Assembly: GCF_001571365.1 (NCBI RefSeq)
Contig: NZ_BCTQ01000013.1
Span: 1 to 64,000 of the forward strand
Reading direction: 5' to 3'
Source of the DNA: Achromobacter denitrificans NBRC 15125
GTDB taxonomy: Bacteria > Pseudomonadota > Gammaproteobacteria > Burkholderiales > Burkholderiaceae_B
Length of the DNA stretch: 64,000 nucleotides
Shown here: positions 49,127-57,493 of the stretch, in pieces
Position numbering within the stretch: position 1 is the first letter of the stretch
Layout of the letters: every line of letters begins with the position of its first letter
Translations under genes and position numbers: made by a program
The notes under the pieces: generated by a model
What the model was told of the DNA's origin: nothing
What the model saw: only the letters and a program-made list of their open reading frames with translations
Databases searched by the model: none

Positions 49127-50074
49127 ATGGCCGACGCAAGCATGCTTTTGGATGACAACGCGGTGTACAGGACCTTGCTGGAGTCGACCAAGGCGATTCC
49201 CTGGAAGATCGATTGGGCCACGATGAAGTTCACCTATATCGGCCCCCAGATCGAGGCCTTGCTGGGCTGGAGCCCCGAAAGCTGGGTGAGCGTGGAGGAC
49301 TGGGCCATGCGCATGCATCCCGAGGACCGCGAATACGTGGTGAATTTCTGCGTCACCCAATCCCGGGCCGGCGTAGACCATGAGGCGGACTACCGGGCGC
49401 TGACCAAGGACAACGGCTATGTATGGATCCGCGACGTCGTGCACGTGGTGCGCAACGACAAGGGCGAAGCCGAGGCGCTGATCGGCTTCATGTTCGACAT
49501 CACCGAACGCAAGAAATCCGAGGAAAAGCTACTGAGCCTTCAAAAAGAGCTGGAAGTGCTGTCTTTCAAGGATGGCTTGACGAATATCGCCAACCGGCGC
49601 CGCTTCGACAGCAGTTTCGACTTGGAATGGGAGCGCGCAAGCAAGGAAGGCCTGCCCTTGTCCATCCTGTTGTTCGACGTCGATTTTTTCAAGCAGTACA
49701 ACGATCTGTATGGCCACAGCCAGGGCGACCAATGCCTGGTGGACATCGCCCAGACGCTGAGCCTGGCGCTCGATGGGCATCGCGATCTGGTTGCGCGCTA
49801 CGGCGGGGAAGAGTTCGTCGTGCTGCTGCCGGAAGCCGATGCCGAGGTGGCCCGGAAAGTCGCCGAACGCTGTCAGCGATTGCTTGAGAAGAAGTCCATC
49901 GTGCATGCACTGTCGCCGCATGGCAGGCGAGTTACCGCCAGCATAGGAGCGGGCACGGTGGTGCCGGCCGGGCAGGCGAAGCCCGCCGAGTTCATCAAGG
50001 CCGTGGATCGGCAGCTCTATGCGGCCAAGGACAACGGGCGCAACCGCATCGAGCACGTGCAGTTTGAAGCCTGA
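49127..50074 (+). CDS. PAS-GGEEF diguanylate cyclase
   Basis: Cytoplasmic protein of 315 residues. A PAS/PAC sensor spans about residues 12-128 (KFTYIGPQIEALLGWSPE, then GYVWIRDVVHVV, GFMFDITERKKSEE). A coiled linker leads to the GGDEF domain, with DVDFFKQYNDLYGHSQGD and the active-site RYGGEEFVVLLPEA. It should make cyclic di-GMP. The product-inhibition site normally RxxD is GHRD here (Gly in place of Arg), so feedback inhibition may be absent. Confidence 0.9.
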   Translation: MADASMLLDDNAVYRTLLESTKAIPWKIDWATMKFTYIGPQIEALLGWSPESWVSVEDWAMRMHPEDREYVVNFCVTQSRAGVDHEADYRALTKDNGYVWIRDVVHVVRNDKGEAEALIGFMFDITERKKSEEKLLSLQKELEVLSFKDGLTNIANRRRFDSSFDLEWERASKEGLPLSILLFDVDFFKQYNDLYGHSQGDQCLVDIAQTLSLALDGHRDLVARYGGEEFVVLLPEADAEVARKVAERCQRLLEKKSIVHALSPHGRRVTASIGAGTVVPAGQAKPAEFIKAVDRQLYAAKDNGRNRIEHVQFEA

Positions 50075-50085
50075 GACCGCCGCCG

Positions 50086-50460
50086 TTACTGCGCGCCCCC
50101 GGTGACGCCGGATACGTATTTCGCCAAGGCCTGAACGTCGGCATCGCTCAGGGCATCGAAGGCCGGCATGACCCCGATGCCGTTGCGCACGGCCTGGGTC
50201 ACCCGATTGGCGTCCGGCTTCAGTTCATCCAGGTTTGGGCCGATCGTGCCCGCCGCGCCGGCGTCGGCCAAGGTGTGGCATACGGCACAGGCCGGCGTCG
50301 TGGCTTTCAGGAATAGCGCGCGGCCAGCCTCCGCGTCGCCCGGTTCCGCTGCCCAGGCCAGGCCGCCGGCCAGGAAGAGCGGCCCCGCGGCCGCGGCGGA
50401 CAATAGCCGCCGCCCGGTCGGGCGGCGGCGCGCAACCAGCCATAACCACGGACTTCGCAT
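50086..50460 (-). CDS. sorB: c-type cytochrome, sulfite dehydrogenase small subunit-like
   Basis: Protein of 124 residues. N-terminal signal ends near AWA (about 37). One haem site CAVCH (58-62) and an axial Met in GVMPAF (about M98). It lies 14 bp after a SorA/YedY-like molybdenum enzyme and probably accepts its electrons in the periplasm. Confidence 0.82.
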   Translation of the reverse strand: MRSPWLWLVARRRPTGRRLLSAAAAGPLFLAGGLAWAAEPGDAEAGRALFLKATTPACAVCHTLADAGAAGTIGPNLDELKPDANRVTQAVRNGIGVMPAFDALSDADVQALAKYVSGVTGGAQ

Positions 50461-50474
50461 CGGCACCGCCCTCA

Positions 50475-51701
50475 CTAGGACACGTTGACCGTCAACGCGT
50501 GATCGCGCCAACTGCTGTTGACATAGCCATCCACGTTTTCGACGCGCATTTCCACCTGCACGCGGCCTTCCGTGTCTTCGACCCGGCTCATCAACATGTG
50601 CTGGCCCGCGGACAATTCGACCGGCAGCGCGAACTGGCGCCAGGCGTACTTGCCCAGGTCCGGCCCGATGAGCGCCGCCTGCTTCCAGGTCTTGCCGCCG
50701 TCGATGGACACGTCCACCCGCTTGACCGCATGCATGCCGCCGAAAGCCACACCGCGCACCACGGCGCGTCCGGCTTTGACGGCCCGGCCATCCGACCCCG
50801 GCGTGGTGATCCACGACTTGGGCTCCATGCCCCAGACCGAAGGATTGTCGGGGCCAGGCTTGGAGCCCATGGGCGCCATGCGATAGCTGGTCTGCTGGAT
50901 CTTCGCGGGGCTTTGTTCGGCGGTGAAGGCCAGCCGCTTGATGTACTTGACGTTGTTCACGCCGGTGTAGCCCGGCACGATCAGCCGCAGCGGGCCGCCA
51001 TGGGCGAGCGACAAGGGCTCGTTGTTCATTTCCCAGGCCAGCAGGGCGTCCTGCATGGCCTCGCGCGGCACCGAGCGTTCCACCGCCAGGGTCTTGGGGT
51101 CCAGGCCTTCGGGCAGCGTTTCCCCGCCCGTGCCCGTCATGTAGCCGGGCGCGCCCTCCACGCCGCCCAGGTATTCGACCAGGGTGCGCACGGGAATGCC
51201 CGTCCACATGACGCAGCCCGCCGCGCCGACCTCCCAGGGCGTGCCGCTGGGCTTGTGCGGAAAGAACTTGCGGCCATTGCCCGAGCATTGCAACACCGTG
51301 GCCAGCGTCTCCACGCCCAGCGTCTTGAGCTCGCCCACGGTCAGGGTGCGCGGCTGTTTGACACCCAGTATTTCCACCGTCCAGGCGTCGCGGTCGTCCA
51401 GGATGGACGGGTTGGGCGGCGGCAGGTTGTTGCGGACGTAGAGCTGGCGCGAGGGCGTGATGACGCCGTCGCCAAAGGCGCTGCGCCGGGTTTCGATGGT
51501 GTTGGGGGTGTGAACGATGACGCTGTCGGCGTCTTTCCAGGCCGCGTACGGCGGCAAGGGCTTGGCGGCCGCGGCGGCCGGTTTGGCCGGGGCGTCGCTG
51601 GCGCGCGCGATCCCCGAGGCGCCCAGGCCAGCCGCAGCCAGGGCGCCAGCGCTGCCTGCCAACAGGCGGCGCCGCGCGGGATTGTGGGGGGTTGTCTCCA
51701 T
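50475..51701 (-). CDS. sorA: Periplasmic sulfite dehydrogenase-like molybdenum enzyme (SorA/SoxC family)
   Basis: Protein of 408 residues. A twin-arginine-type signal (NPARRRLLAGSAG) is followed by an oxidoreductase molybdopterin domain with the molybdenum-ligand Cys in TVLQCSGNGRKF (about C139), AGCVMWTGIPVRTLVEYL and GGPLRLIVPGYTGVNNVKYIKRLAF (in parts: GGPLRLIVPGYTG). A C-terminal Mo-co dimerisation domain contains DVSIDGGKTW. With the cytochrome gene it should oxidise sulfite or a related sulfur compound. Confidence 0.87.
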   Translation of the reverse strand: METTPHNPARRRLLAGSAGALAAAGLGASGIARASDAPAKPAAAAAKPLPPYAAWKDADSVIVHTPNTIETRRSAFGDGVITPSRQLYVRNNLPPPNPSILDDRDAWTVEILGVKQPRTLTVGELKTLGVETLATVLQCSGNGRKFFPHKPSGTPWEVGAAGCVMWTGIPVRTLVEYLGGVEGAPGYMTGTGGETLPEGLDPKTLAVERSVPREAMQDALLAWEMNNEPLSLAHGGPLRLIVPGYTGVNNVKYIKRLAFTAEQSPAKIQQTSYRMAPMGSKPGPDNPSVWGMEPKSWITTPGSDGRAVKAGRAVVRGVAFGGMHAVKRVDVSIDGGKTWKQAALIGPDLGKYAWRQFALPVELSAGQHMLMSRVEDTEGRVQVEMRVENVDGYVNSSWRDHALTVNVS

Positions 51702-51960
51702 GGCATGCCTCTCTTTGGTGGCCGCACGTTTGCGCAGCGAACGCGGCGCTGTGCTTATCTTGGCCCGCCTGGAAGCGGGCTTCTGCATCATCGGCAATGC
51801 GCCTCTTTATGTCAACAGGTTCTAAAGAACGATGGATTCAGGGTCTTTTCGGATATAAAAAATCGGGATATCGCTCTACCCTGCCCTGTTCGACCGATGC
51901 GCCCTAACGGTTCCAGGCCGCCCCCATCCGCCGGTGCCGGCAAAGGGAAATGCGCCAGGC

Positions 51961-52890
51961 TCAAAAGGTGTAGAGATATCGCAGCGTCAACTGCGTGCCT
52001 TCGGCACGGTTTCGGGCCCCGCTCTCCACGTAGAGGTTCGCAAAGAACGTTTGCCGGCCATTGCGGTACATGGCGCCCGGCCCCAGGCCGGTGACTCGTT
52101 CCCGTGATCCGGACTGGCGACGGCCGTCGATGCGATCGTCCGTGGTCTGGGCCAGGTAATAGCCGGCAAGCCCGACCCGCCAGGCGTCGTCCAGGGCATA
52201 GGAGAGCGAGTAATTGGCATGAAACGCCTGGCCGGGTTGGACGTCGTCGGCCCCGAGCGCGCTGGACGGGCGGCTGTTGCGGCTGGACCAGGCGTAGTGC
52301 ACGCGGCCGCTGAATTCCAGGCGATTGCTGAGTTCCCAGGTAAAGGCGTAGTGCGGGTTGAACACCCAGGCATTGCTGCCCACGTTGATCGACGCGTCGT
52401 CGTCGTAGTCTCCCGTCGGCAGGCTGAAGACGAAATTCAATCGCTGCCAGAACGGGCGGCCGAGCAACTGCACGGGCTCCCACTGCAGCAGCAGCGGGCT
52501 GACGATCATATCGCCCTGCCGCGTTCTCGTGCCCCGCGGGCCGTTGTCGATATCGAGATCCAGCCGAACCAGCGGCAGCAGCACTTCGGCGCCGTAGTAC
52601 GCGCCCAGTATCCTGGTGTTGCCGATATAGGCGAAATGCGGAAGCACGCTGACGCTGTTGATCCGCTGACGGCCGCTCACCGCGTGCCTCCCGGCATCCT
52701 TGATCTCATTGGCGTGGTTGACCTGGAGCGGCAGCTCGAACAGTTTTCCCGGTCCGGCGACGCCATCCATGAAACTAGTGTTTCCCAGGCCTAGCGGCGG
52801 CAACGCCACCGCGTCGGCAACCGCCTCGTTGTTGAGGGTCAGCGCGGCCAGGAGAACGGCCGCGAAAGCAAGCGAGGAATCTCTACGCAT
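51961..52890 (-). CDS. Outer membrane protein, phenol MetA-pathway family (SphA-like)
   Basis: Protein of 309 residues. Signal peptide ends near AVADA (about 26). The mature part is rich in alternating aromatic strands: LPPLGLGNTSFMDGVAGPGKLFELP, FVFSLPTGDYDDDASINVGSNAWVFNPHYAFTW (in parts: LPTGDYDDD, GSNAWVFNPHYAFTW), and ends LTLRYLYTF with a terminal Phe. This matches the Phenol_MetA_deg family of small barrels found near aromatic degradation genes. No such genes are adjacent here. Confidence 0.8.
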   Translation of the reverse strand: MRRDSSLAFAAVLLAALTLNNEAVADAVALPPLGLGNTSFMDGVAGPGKLFELPLQVNHANEIKDAGRHAVSGRQRINSVSVLPHFAYIGNTRILGAYYGAEVLLPLVRLDLDIDNGPRGTRTRQGDMIVSPLLLQWEPVQLLGRPFWQRLNFVFSLPTGDYDDDASINVGSNAWVFNPHYAFTWELSNRLEFSGRVHYAWSSRNSRPSSALGADDVQPGQAFHANYSLSYALDDAWRVGLAGYYLAQTTDDRIDGRRQSGSRERVTGLGPGAMYRNGRQTFFANLYVESGARNRAEGTQLTLRYLYTF

Positions 52891-53124
52891 ACCGCAAAAG
52901 CTTCAATCGAGGTTCGGCGCTCGCGATGCAAATGGCCAGCCGCGAGCGCGTCCAATGCGGCGGCGACGCCGCGAGTCCGAGCGGCAAGTTAGAGGATAGG
53001 CCGGGCGCTGGGTAGTCTCGCCAATACGTTTCAGCGTTCCACCCGAGGAACAATTCGCTGGCCGGGTGCCCGGCGCCGACGTTCCGCGCAGTGTTGCGGT
53101 GTCGCATGAGGACGCTTGGCGCGC

Positions 53125-53155
53125 TTGACCTTCCCACGATGGAAAGCCCCAGGCT
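53125..53155 (+). promoter_or_regulatory. MerR/CueR-type promoter upstream of the ferredoxin gene
   Basis: TTGACC (-35) and CAGGCT (-10) are separated by 19 bases. The spacer holds a CueR-like dyad (ACCTTCC, 6 bases, GGAAAGC). A long spacer with a dyad is the hallmark of MerR-family activation. It suggests copper, silver or gold induction of the ferredoxin gene. Confidence 0.65.
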
Positions 53156-53210
53156 TTGGTTCATGCCGGGCAACGCCCCGCGCCTTTGCATCGATAGCCT
53201 GGAACACGAT

Positions 53211-53549
53211 ATGCCCAAGATCACCCTGCTTCCCCACGCCGACCTGGCGCCCGAAGGCGCCGTGCTGGAGGTTGCGGCCGGCACCTCCATCAGCGAGGCC
53301 CTGCTGCAAAACGGCATCGAAATCGAGCATGCCTGCGACATGAGCTGCGCGTGCACGACCTGCCACTGCATCGTGCGCCAGGGCTACGAATCGCTCAATG
53401 AGGTCGCCGAGAGCGAGGACGACCTGCTCGACCGCGCCTGGGGCCTGGAAGCCCAATCGCGCCTGGGCTGCCAGGCCATCGTGGCGGACGAAGACCTCAC
53501 CGTCGAAATTCCCCGGTACACGGTCAACCACGCCAAGGAGAACCACTAA
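53211..53549 (+). CDS. fdx: [2Fe-2S] ferredoxin (Isc type)
   Basis: Protein of 112 residues. Cluster ligands are predicted at C42, C48, C51 and C87 (C-x5-C-x2-C-x35-C), with extra cysteines C46 and C53. It begins MPKITLLPHADLAPEGA and resembles the ferredoxin of the Isc Fe-S assembly system. It is not in an isc operon here; instead it follows a CueR-type promoter. The ATG at 53211 fits the family start; a longer form from ATG 53163 is possible. Confidence 0.87.
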   Translation: MPKITLLPHADLAPEGAVLEVAAGTSISEALLQNGIEIEHACDMSCACTTCHCIVRQGYESLNEVAESEDDLLDRAWGLEAQSRLGCQAIVADEDLTVEIPRYTVNHAKENH

Positions 53550-53604
53550 GGGCGGGCCTGCGGCCGCCCTCCGCCAGACGGCGCGGCCGAAGCCTGGAAA
53601 CCGC

Positions 53605-53635
53605 TTGACCTTCCCACCGTAGCAAGGATCAGACT
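53605..53635 (+). promoter_or_regulatory. CueR-type promoter upstream of the copper chaperone gene
   Basis: TTGACC (-35) and CAGACT (-10) with a 19-base spacer containing ACCTTCCCACCGTAGCAAGG, close to the proteobacterial CueR operator consensus. It lies 31 bases before the heavy-metal-domain gene. Confidence 0.75.
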
Positions 53636-53665
53636 GAAAACAGTCCCACACGAAAGGAGTGTTCC

Positions 53666-53860
53666 ATGCAGTTCCATCTCGATGGCATGACCTGCGGCGG
53701 CTGCGCGCGCAAAGTGACCAAGGCGGTGCAGGCTGTCGATCCCGACGCCATTGTGGTCACCGATCCGCCCACCCGGCTGGTGCTGGTGCAGACCTCGGCG
53801 TCGCGAGACCAGATCGCCGCGGCCCTGAGCGAAGCCGGCTACCCGCCGCGGGCGCAGTGA
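53666..53860 (+). CDS. Copper chaperone, heavy-metal-associated domain (CopZ-like)
   Basis: Protein of 64 residues with one HMA fold. The metal-binding motif is MTCGGCARKV (C10 and C13). AAAGGAG precedes the ATG. It should carry copper(I) to an export ATPase, but no copA or cueR gene lies in the window. The CueR-type promoter upstream supports copper response. Confidence 0.88.
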   Translation: MQFHLDGMTCGGCARKVTKAVQAVDPDAIVVTDPPTRLVLVQTSASRDQIAAALSEAGYPPRAQ

Positions 53861-53909
53861 CGTCGCAACGCGGCCGATTCCGATGCGGAAACGGCCGCGC
53901 CTCCCGGCC

Positions 53910-55133
53910 TCAGGCCCGCTTCATGGCGCGCGACGCCGTCGCGGCCAGCACTGCGACCGCCAGGGCCAGCGGCACGAAGGACACCCACAGCACCGTGTTC
54001 CAGTCGTAGGCGGCCAACAGCCCGCCGGAGGCAAACGAGCCCACCGCCATCGTGCCGAAGACGACGAAGTCGTTGAGCGACTGCACCCGGGTCTTCTCTT
54101 CCGGACGATGGCATTCCAGCACCAGCGCGGAAGCGCCCACGAAGCCGAAGTTCCAGCCGATGCCGAGCAGGATCAGCGTGAGCCAGAAGTTGGCGACGTC
54201 GATGCCCGTGAGGCCGACCGCGGCCGACAGCCCGGTCAGCAGCAGGCCGGCCGCCACGATGCGGCCCGCGCCGAACCGCACGATCAGCCGGCCGGTAAAG
54301 AAGCTGGGCGCGTACATGGCGATGACGTGCCACTGCAGGCCGAGATTGGCGTTCTCCTGGGAATGGCCGCAAAGATGCATGGCCAGGGGAGCCGCCGTCA
54401 TGAGGAAGTTCATCAGCATGTAGGAGACCGCCCCGCAGATGACGGCGGTGACGAACAGGGGCTGGCGCGCGATGACCGCCAGCGGGCGCCCTTTCGCCAC
54501 CTCGGCCGCCGTCGGCGCCGGCAGGCGCACCCCCAGCAGGACGTACGCCGACAGCGCCGCGACCACCGCCTGCACGAGGAAGGTGGCGGCGAACATATGC
54601 GGCTGCCACAGGTACATGGTGTGCGTCACCAGCTGCGGCCCCACCACGCCCGCCACGACGCCCCCGCCCATCACGAAGGACAGGGCGCGCGGCCGCAACG
54701 CGGGCGAGACCCCGTCGGCCGCCGCGAACCGGAACGACAGCACCACGGCCGCATACGCGCCGCCGAAGAAGGTGGCAAGGCAGAAGAGCCAGAACGAACT
54801 CGACACGATGGCCGCTGCCGCCAGCAACCCCACCAGCACCCCGCAGGCCGTGCCGGCCAGGAACGCGGCCCGCCTGCCATGGCGGCGGGCGATGGCGCCG
54901 ACGGGCATGATGCAGGCGGCCATGCCCACCACGAAAATGGAGATGGGCAGCGTAGCCAGCGCCTTGTCCGGTGCCAGCATGTCTCCGACGATCGCGCCGG
55001 TGGCGTAGACCACCACCGAGTTCGCGCCGGCCAGCGCCTGGGCGATGGTCAGCCTGGCGATGTTGCCGCGCTGTTCGCGTGGGGAGAGTTCTTGGGGAGG
55101 ACTGCTGGGTGCTGCGGCTGCGGCGGAGGACAA
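53910..55133 (-). CDS. Major facilitator superfamily transporter
   Basis: MFS protein of 407 residues with about twelve membrane segments, including LTIAQALAGANSVVVYATGAIVGDML and the loop VGAIARRHGRRAAFLAGTACG, the typical motif A region. Substrate unknown. It is transcribed away from the LysR gene upstream and converges on the copper chaperone gene. Confidence 0.87.
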   Translation of the reverse strand: MSSAAAAAPSSPPQELSPREQRGNIARLTIAQALAGANSVVVYATGAIVGDMLAPDKALATLPISIFVVGMAACIMPVGAIARRHGRRAAFLAGTACGVLVGLLAAAAIVSSSFWLFCLATFFGGAYAAVVLSFRFAAADGVSPALRPRALSFVMGGGVVAGVVGPQLVTHTMYLWQPHMFAATFLVQAVVAALSAYVLLGVRLPAPTAAEVAKGRPLAVIARQPLFVTAVICGAVSYMLMNFLMTAAPLAMHLCGHSQENANLGLQWHVIAMYAPSFFTGRLIVRFGAGRIVAAGLLLTGLSAAVGLTGIDVANFWLTLILLGIGWNFGFVGASALVLECHRPEEKTRVQSLNDFVVFGTMAVGSFASGGLLAAYDWNTVLWVSFVPLALAVAVLAATASRAMKRA

Positions 55134-55323
55134 GGCATACCTCGGTAATAAGTAAATAAATCCTGGTTATAAGCCGATACGATACCGCGTCGGACCGCAG
55201 CTGGTGAAACGCCGCCCGCTTCCAGGACGGCAGGCGGGCCGCCCGCTGACGGGCGGCCGCGGCTCAACGCCTTGCAGGACGGGCTGTCCGACGAGGCCGC
55301 GGCATCGGCGAACAGCCTGCGCC

Positions 55324-56241
55324 TCAGCCGGGCCTGGGTGGATTGGCGCTCTGCCAGATCCGCAGGAAATGGGCGGACAGGGGATCGTGGCGCTGGGCCA
55401 GCCCGACGAGCTCCAGCGTAAAAGGAATGTCCAGGTCGACGGCCGGCCTGAACGCCACCTGGGCGGCCCATTGCCTCTGGAACGACAAAGGCGCGATGGC
55501 GTAGCCCAGGCCGGCGGCGACCATCCCCGCCATCGTCAGGCTGTCGGTCACGGACACCTTGCATTGCGCGGGGCGGGCACCCGCGGCCGCGCAAGCCTGG
55601 ACCATCTTGTCGTAATGGACGGGCGACCGCTCCCGGGGAAACACCAGCAGCGGCTTTCCCGCCAGGTCCCGCAGCCACAACGGCTTTTTCCGGCGTGCCT
55701 GCGGCCAATCCGCGGGCAGCGCCAGCGCCATGCGGTCGTCGAAGATCGGCACCCCGGCGAACGCGGCATCCAGCGGCGAACGCCAGGCCAGGATGCCCAG
55801 GTCCAGTTCATGGCGATGCAGCTGGTCGAGCTGCTCGGCCGAATGCATGGCCTCGATTCGGACTTCCACCGCGGGCGAAGCTTCGTGCAGCTTCAGGATG
55901 GCGGCGGCCAGTTGTGGAATACCGCTATAGCCCGGCATGACGCCGATGCGCAGCGTGCCCGCCAGGCCGCGCGAGGCGACGCGCACCTGTTCGCCGACGG
56001 CGTTCGCCCGGCCCAGGATATCCAGGGCACGCTCCCGGAGCGCCTCCCCGGGACGCGTGGGCGCCACGCCGCGCGGCAGCCGGGTGAACAGCGTCACGCC
56101 CAGCTCCGCCTCCAGCGCGGCGATCTGCCGCGACAACGCGGGCTGCGCGATATGCAGGGCCCGGGCGGCCTGCGCGATGCTGCCGGCATCGCAGACACCC
56201 AGGAAATACCGTAGCTGCTTGAGTTCCAAGGCACGCTCCAC
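55324..56241 (-). CDS. LysR family regulator
   Basis: Regulator of 305 residues. HTH LKQLRYFLGVCDAGSIAQAARALHIAQPALSRQI (in parts: LRYFLGVCDAGSIAQAARAL, HIAQPALSRQI) is followed by an effector domain with LRIGVMPGYSGIPQL and VTDSLTMAGMVAAGLGYAIAP. It is divergent from the deacylase gene at 56350, so it most likely controls the deacylase-serine dehydratase pair. Confidence 0.9.
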   Translation of the reverse strand: MERALELKQLRYFLGVCDAGSIAQAARALHIAQPALSRQIAALEAELGVTLFTRLPRGVAPTRPGEALRERALDILGRANAVGEQVRVASRGLAGTLRIGVMPGYSGIPQLAAAILKLHEASPAVEVRIEAMHSAEQLDQLHRHELDLGILAWRSPLDAAFAGVPIFDDRMALALPADWPQARRKKPLWLRDLAGKPLLVFPRERSPVHYDKMVQACAAAGARPAQCKVSVTDSLTMAGMVAAGLGYAIAPLSFQRQWAAQVAFRPAVDLDIPFTLELVGLAQRHDPLSAHFLRIWQSANPPRPG

Positions 56242-56349
56242 GCCGCTTTTCTATACTTCAAAAGTATATCCAGTATCCCCCGGCAGTATTTGTGCCCCCT
56301 CTGATTGCGCTCTAGCATTCTCCATGAAATATCACCGGGAGAATGCGAT

Positions 56350-57441
56350 ATGAACCAGGCCGCCACGAAAGACAGCCGCCAGTCCGCGCTCAAATCTATA
56401 TCCTCCGGGCATATCCCCGCCCGCAACGCGGAACGGCGGACCTATTTCACGTCCATCGATCTCGACCGGCCCGGCAAACAGGACGGATTCGTCTACTTCC
56501 CGCACTCCCCTCACGACGACGCCTGGGGAACCATCCGCGTTCCGCTGGCCGTGATCGCCAATGGCGAGGGGCCCACCATCCTGCTCGAAGGCGGGAACCA
56601 CGGCGACGAGTACGAAGGCCCTATCGTGCTGGGCGAACTGATCCGCTCGCTGGACCCACGACACGTCCGCGGACGATTGATCATCATCCCCGCCATCAAC
56701 GCGCCGGCGGTCGACGCGGGCACGCGCACCTCGCCCATCGATGGCAAGAACATGAACCGGGTGTTCCCCGGCGATCACGCGGGCACCATTACCGAGCAGA
56801 TCGCCGCCTTCGTCAACGACGAGCTCCTGGCCCGCGCCGACGGCTTGCTGAGCCTGCACTCCGGCGGCTCGTCCCTGAACATCGTGCCCAGCACCATCGT
56901 CATCCCCTGTCCCGACGGACCGCAGTTCCGGCGCTGCCTGGACGCGGCGCACGCCTTCGGCGCGCCCATGTGCGTGGTCATGGACAACCTGGGAGACCGG
57001 CGCCTGTGCGTAACCGCCGCGATGGCGGCCGGACTGACCTGCGTCAGCACGGAAATGGCGGGCGGCGGCGGCGTCACGCCCGCGGCGCTGGACCTCTGCC
57101 GGCAGGGCGCGCTGCGGGTGCTGCGCCTGTGGGGCGTCCTGGACGGCAACGCGCCGCCCGCCACGTCCGAGCGGCCGCCCTACTTCGAAATGCGCGGCGC
57201 CCAGGCCTACGTGATCGCCTCCGAGCACGGCATCTTCGAGCCCCGCGCCGCGGCGGGCGCGCGGGTCGAGCGCGGCGAGGTCGCCGGCCGCATCCATTTC
57301 CTCACCGCCCCCGGCAAAGAGCCGGTCACGCTCCATTTCGAGGAGCCCGGCATCGTCTATTCCACCCGGCAGTACGGCATCGTCCGTCCCGGAAATACCT
57401 GCGCCGTCGTGGCCAGCCCGCAAAGCGGGCACTTCGTCTGA
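56350..57441 (+). CDS. Zinc-dependent deacylase, succinylglutamate desuccinylase/aspartoacylase family (DoeB-like)
   Basis: Protein of 363 residues. The zinc and catalytic motif ILLEGGNHGDEYEGPIVLGEL (in parts: GGNHGDEYEGP) holds the first His and Glu, followed by IIPAINAPAVDAGTRTSPIDGKNMNRVFPG (in parts: DGKNMNRVFPG) and the third ligand in LLSLHSGGSSLN. The C-terminal domain is beta-rich. Relatives include N-acetyl-diaminobutyrate deacetylase. The natural substrate is an N-acylated amino acid; the downstream PLP dehydratase suggests the freed amino acid may be serine-like. Confidence 0.83.
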   Translation: MNQAATKDSRQSALKSISSGHIPARNAERRTYFTSIDLDRPGKQDGFVYFPHSPHDDAWGTIRVPLAVIANGEGPTILLEGGNHGDEYEGPIVLGELIRSLDPRHVRGRLIIIPAINAPAVDAGTRTSPIDGKNMNRVFPGDHAGTITEQIAAFVNDELLARADGLLSLHSGGSSLNIVPSTIVIPCPDGPQFRRCLDAAHAFGAPMCVVMDNLGDRRLCVTAAMAAGLTCVSTEMAGGGGVTPAALDLCRQGALRVLRLWGVLDGNAPPATSERPPYFEMRGAQAYVIASEHGIFEPRAAAGARVERGEVAGRIHFLTAPGKEPVTLHFEEPGIVYSTRQYGIVRPGNTCAVVASPQSGHFV

Positions 57442-57493
57442 AGGCCCCGGCGCGCAATGAACCCCCGCCTTCCGGCATCCAAGGAATTCCCCC

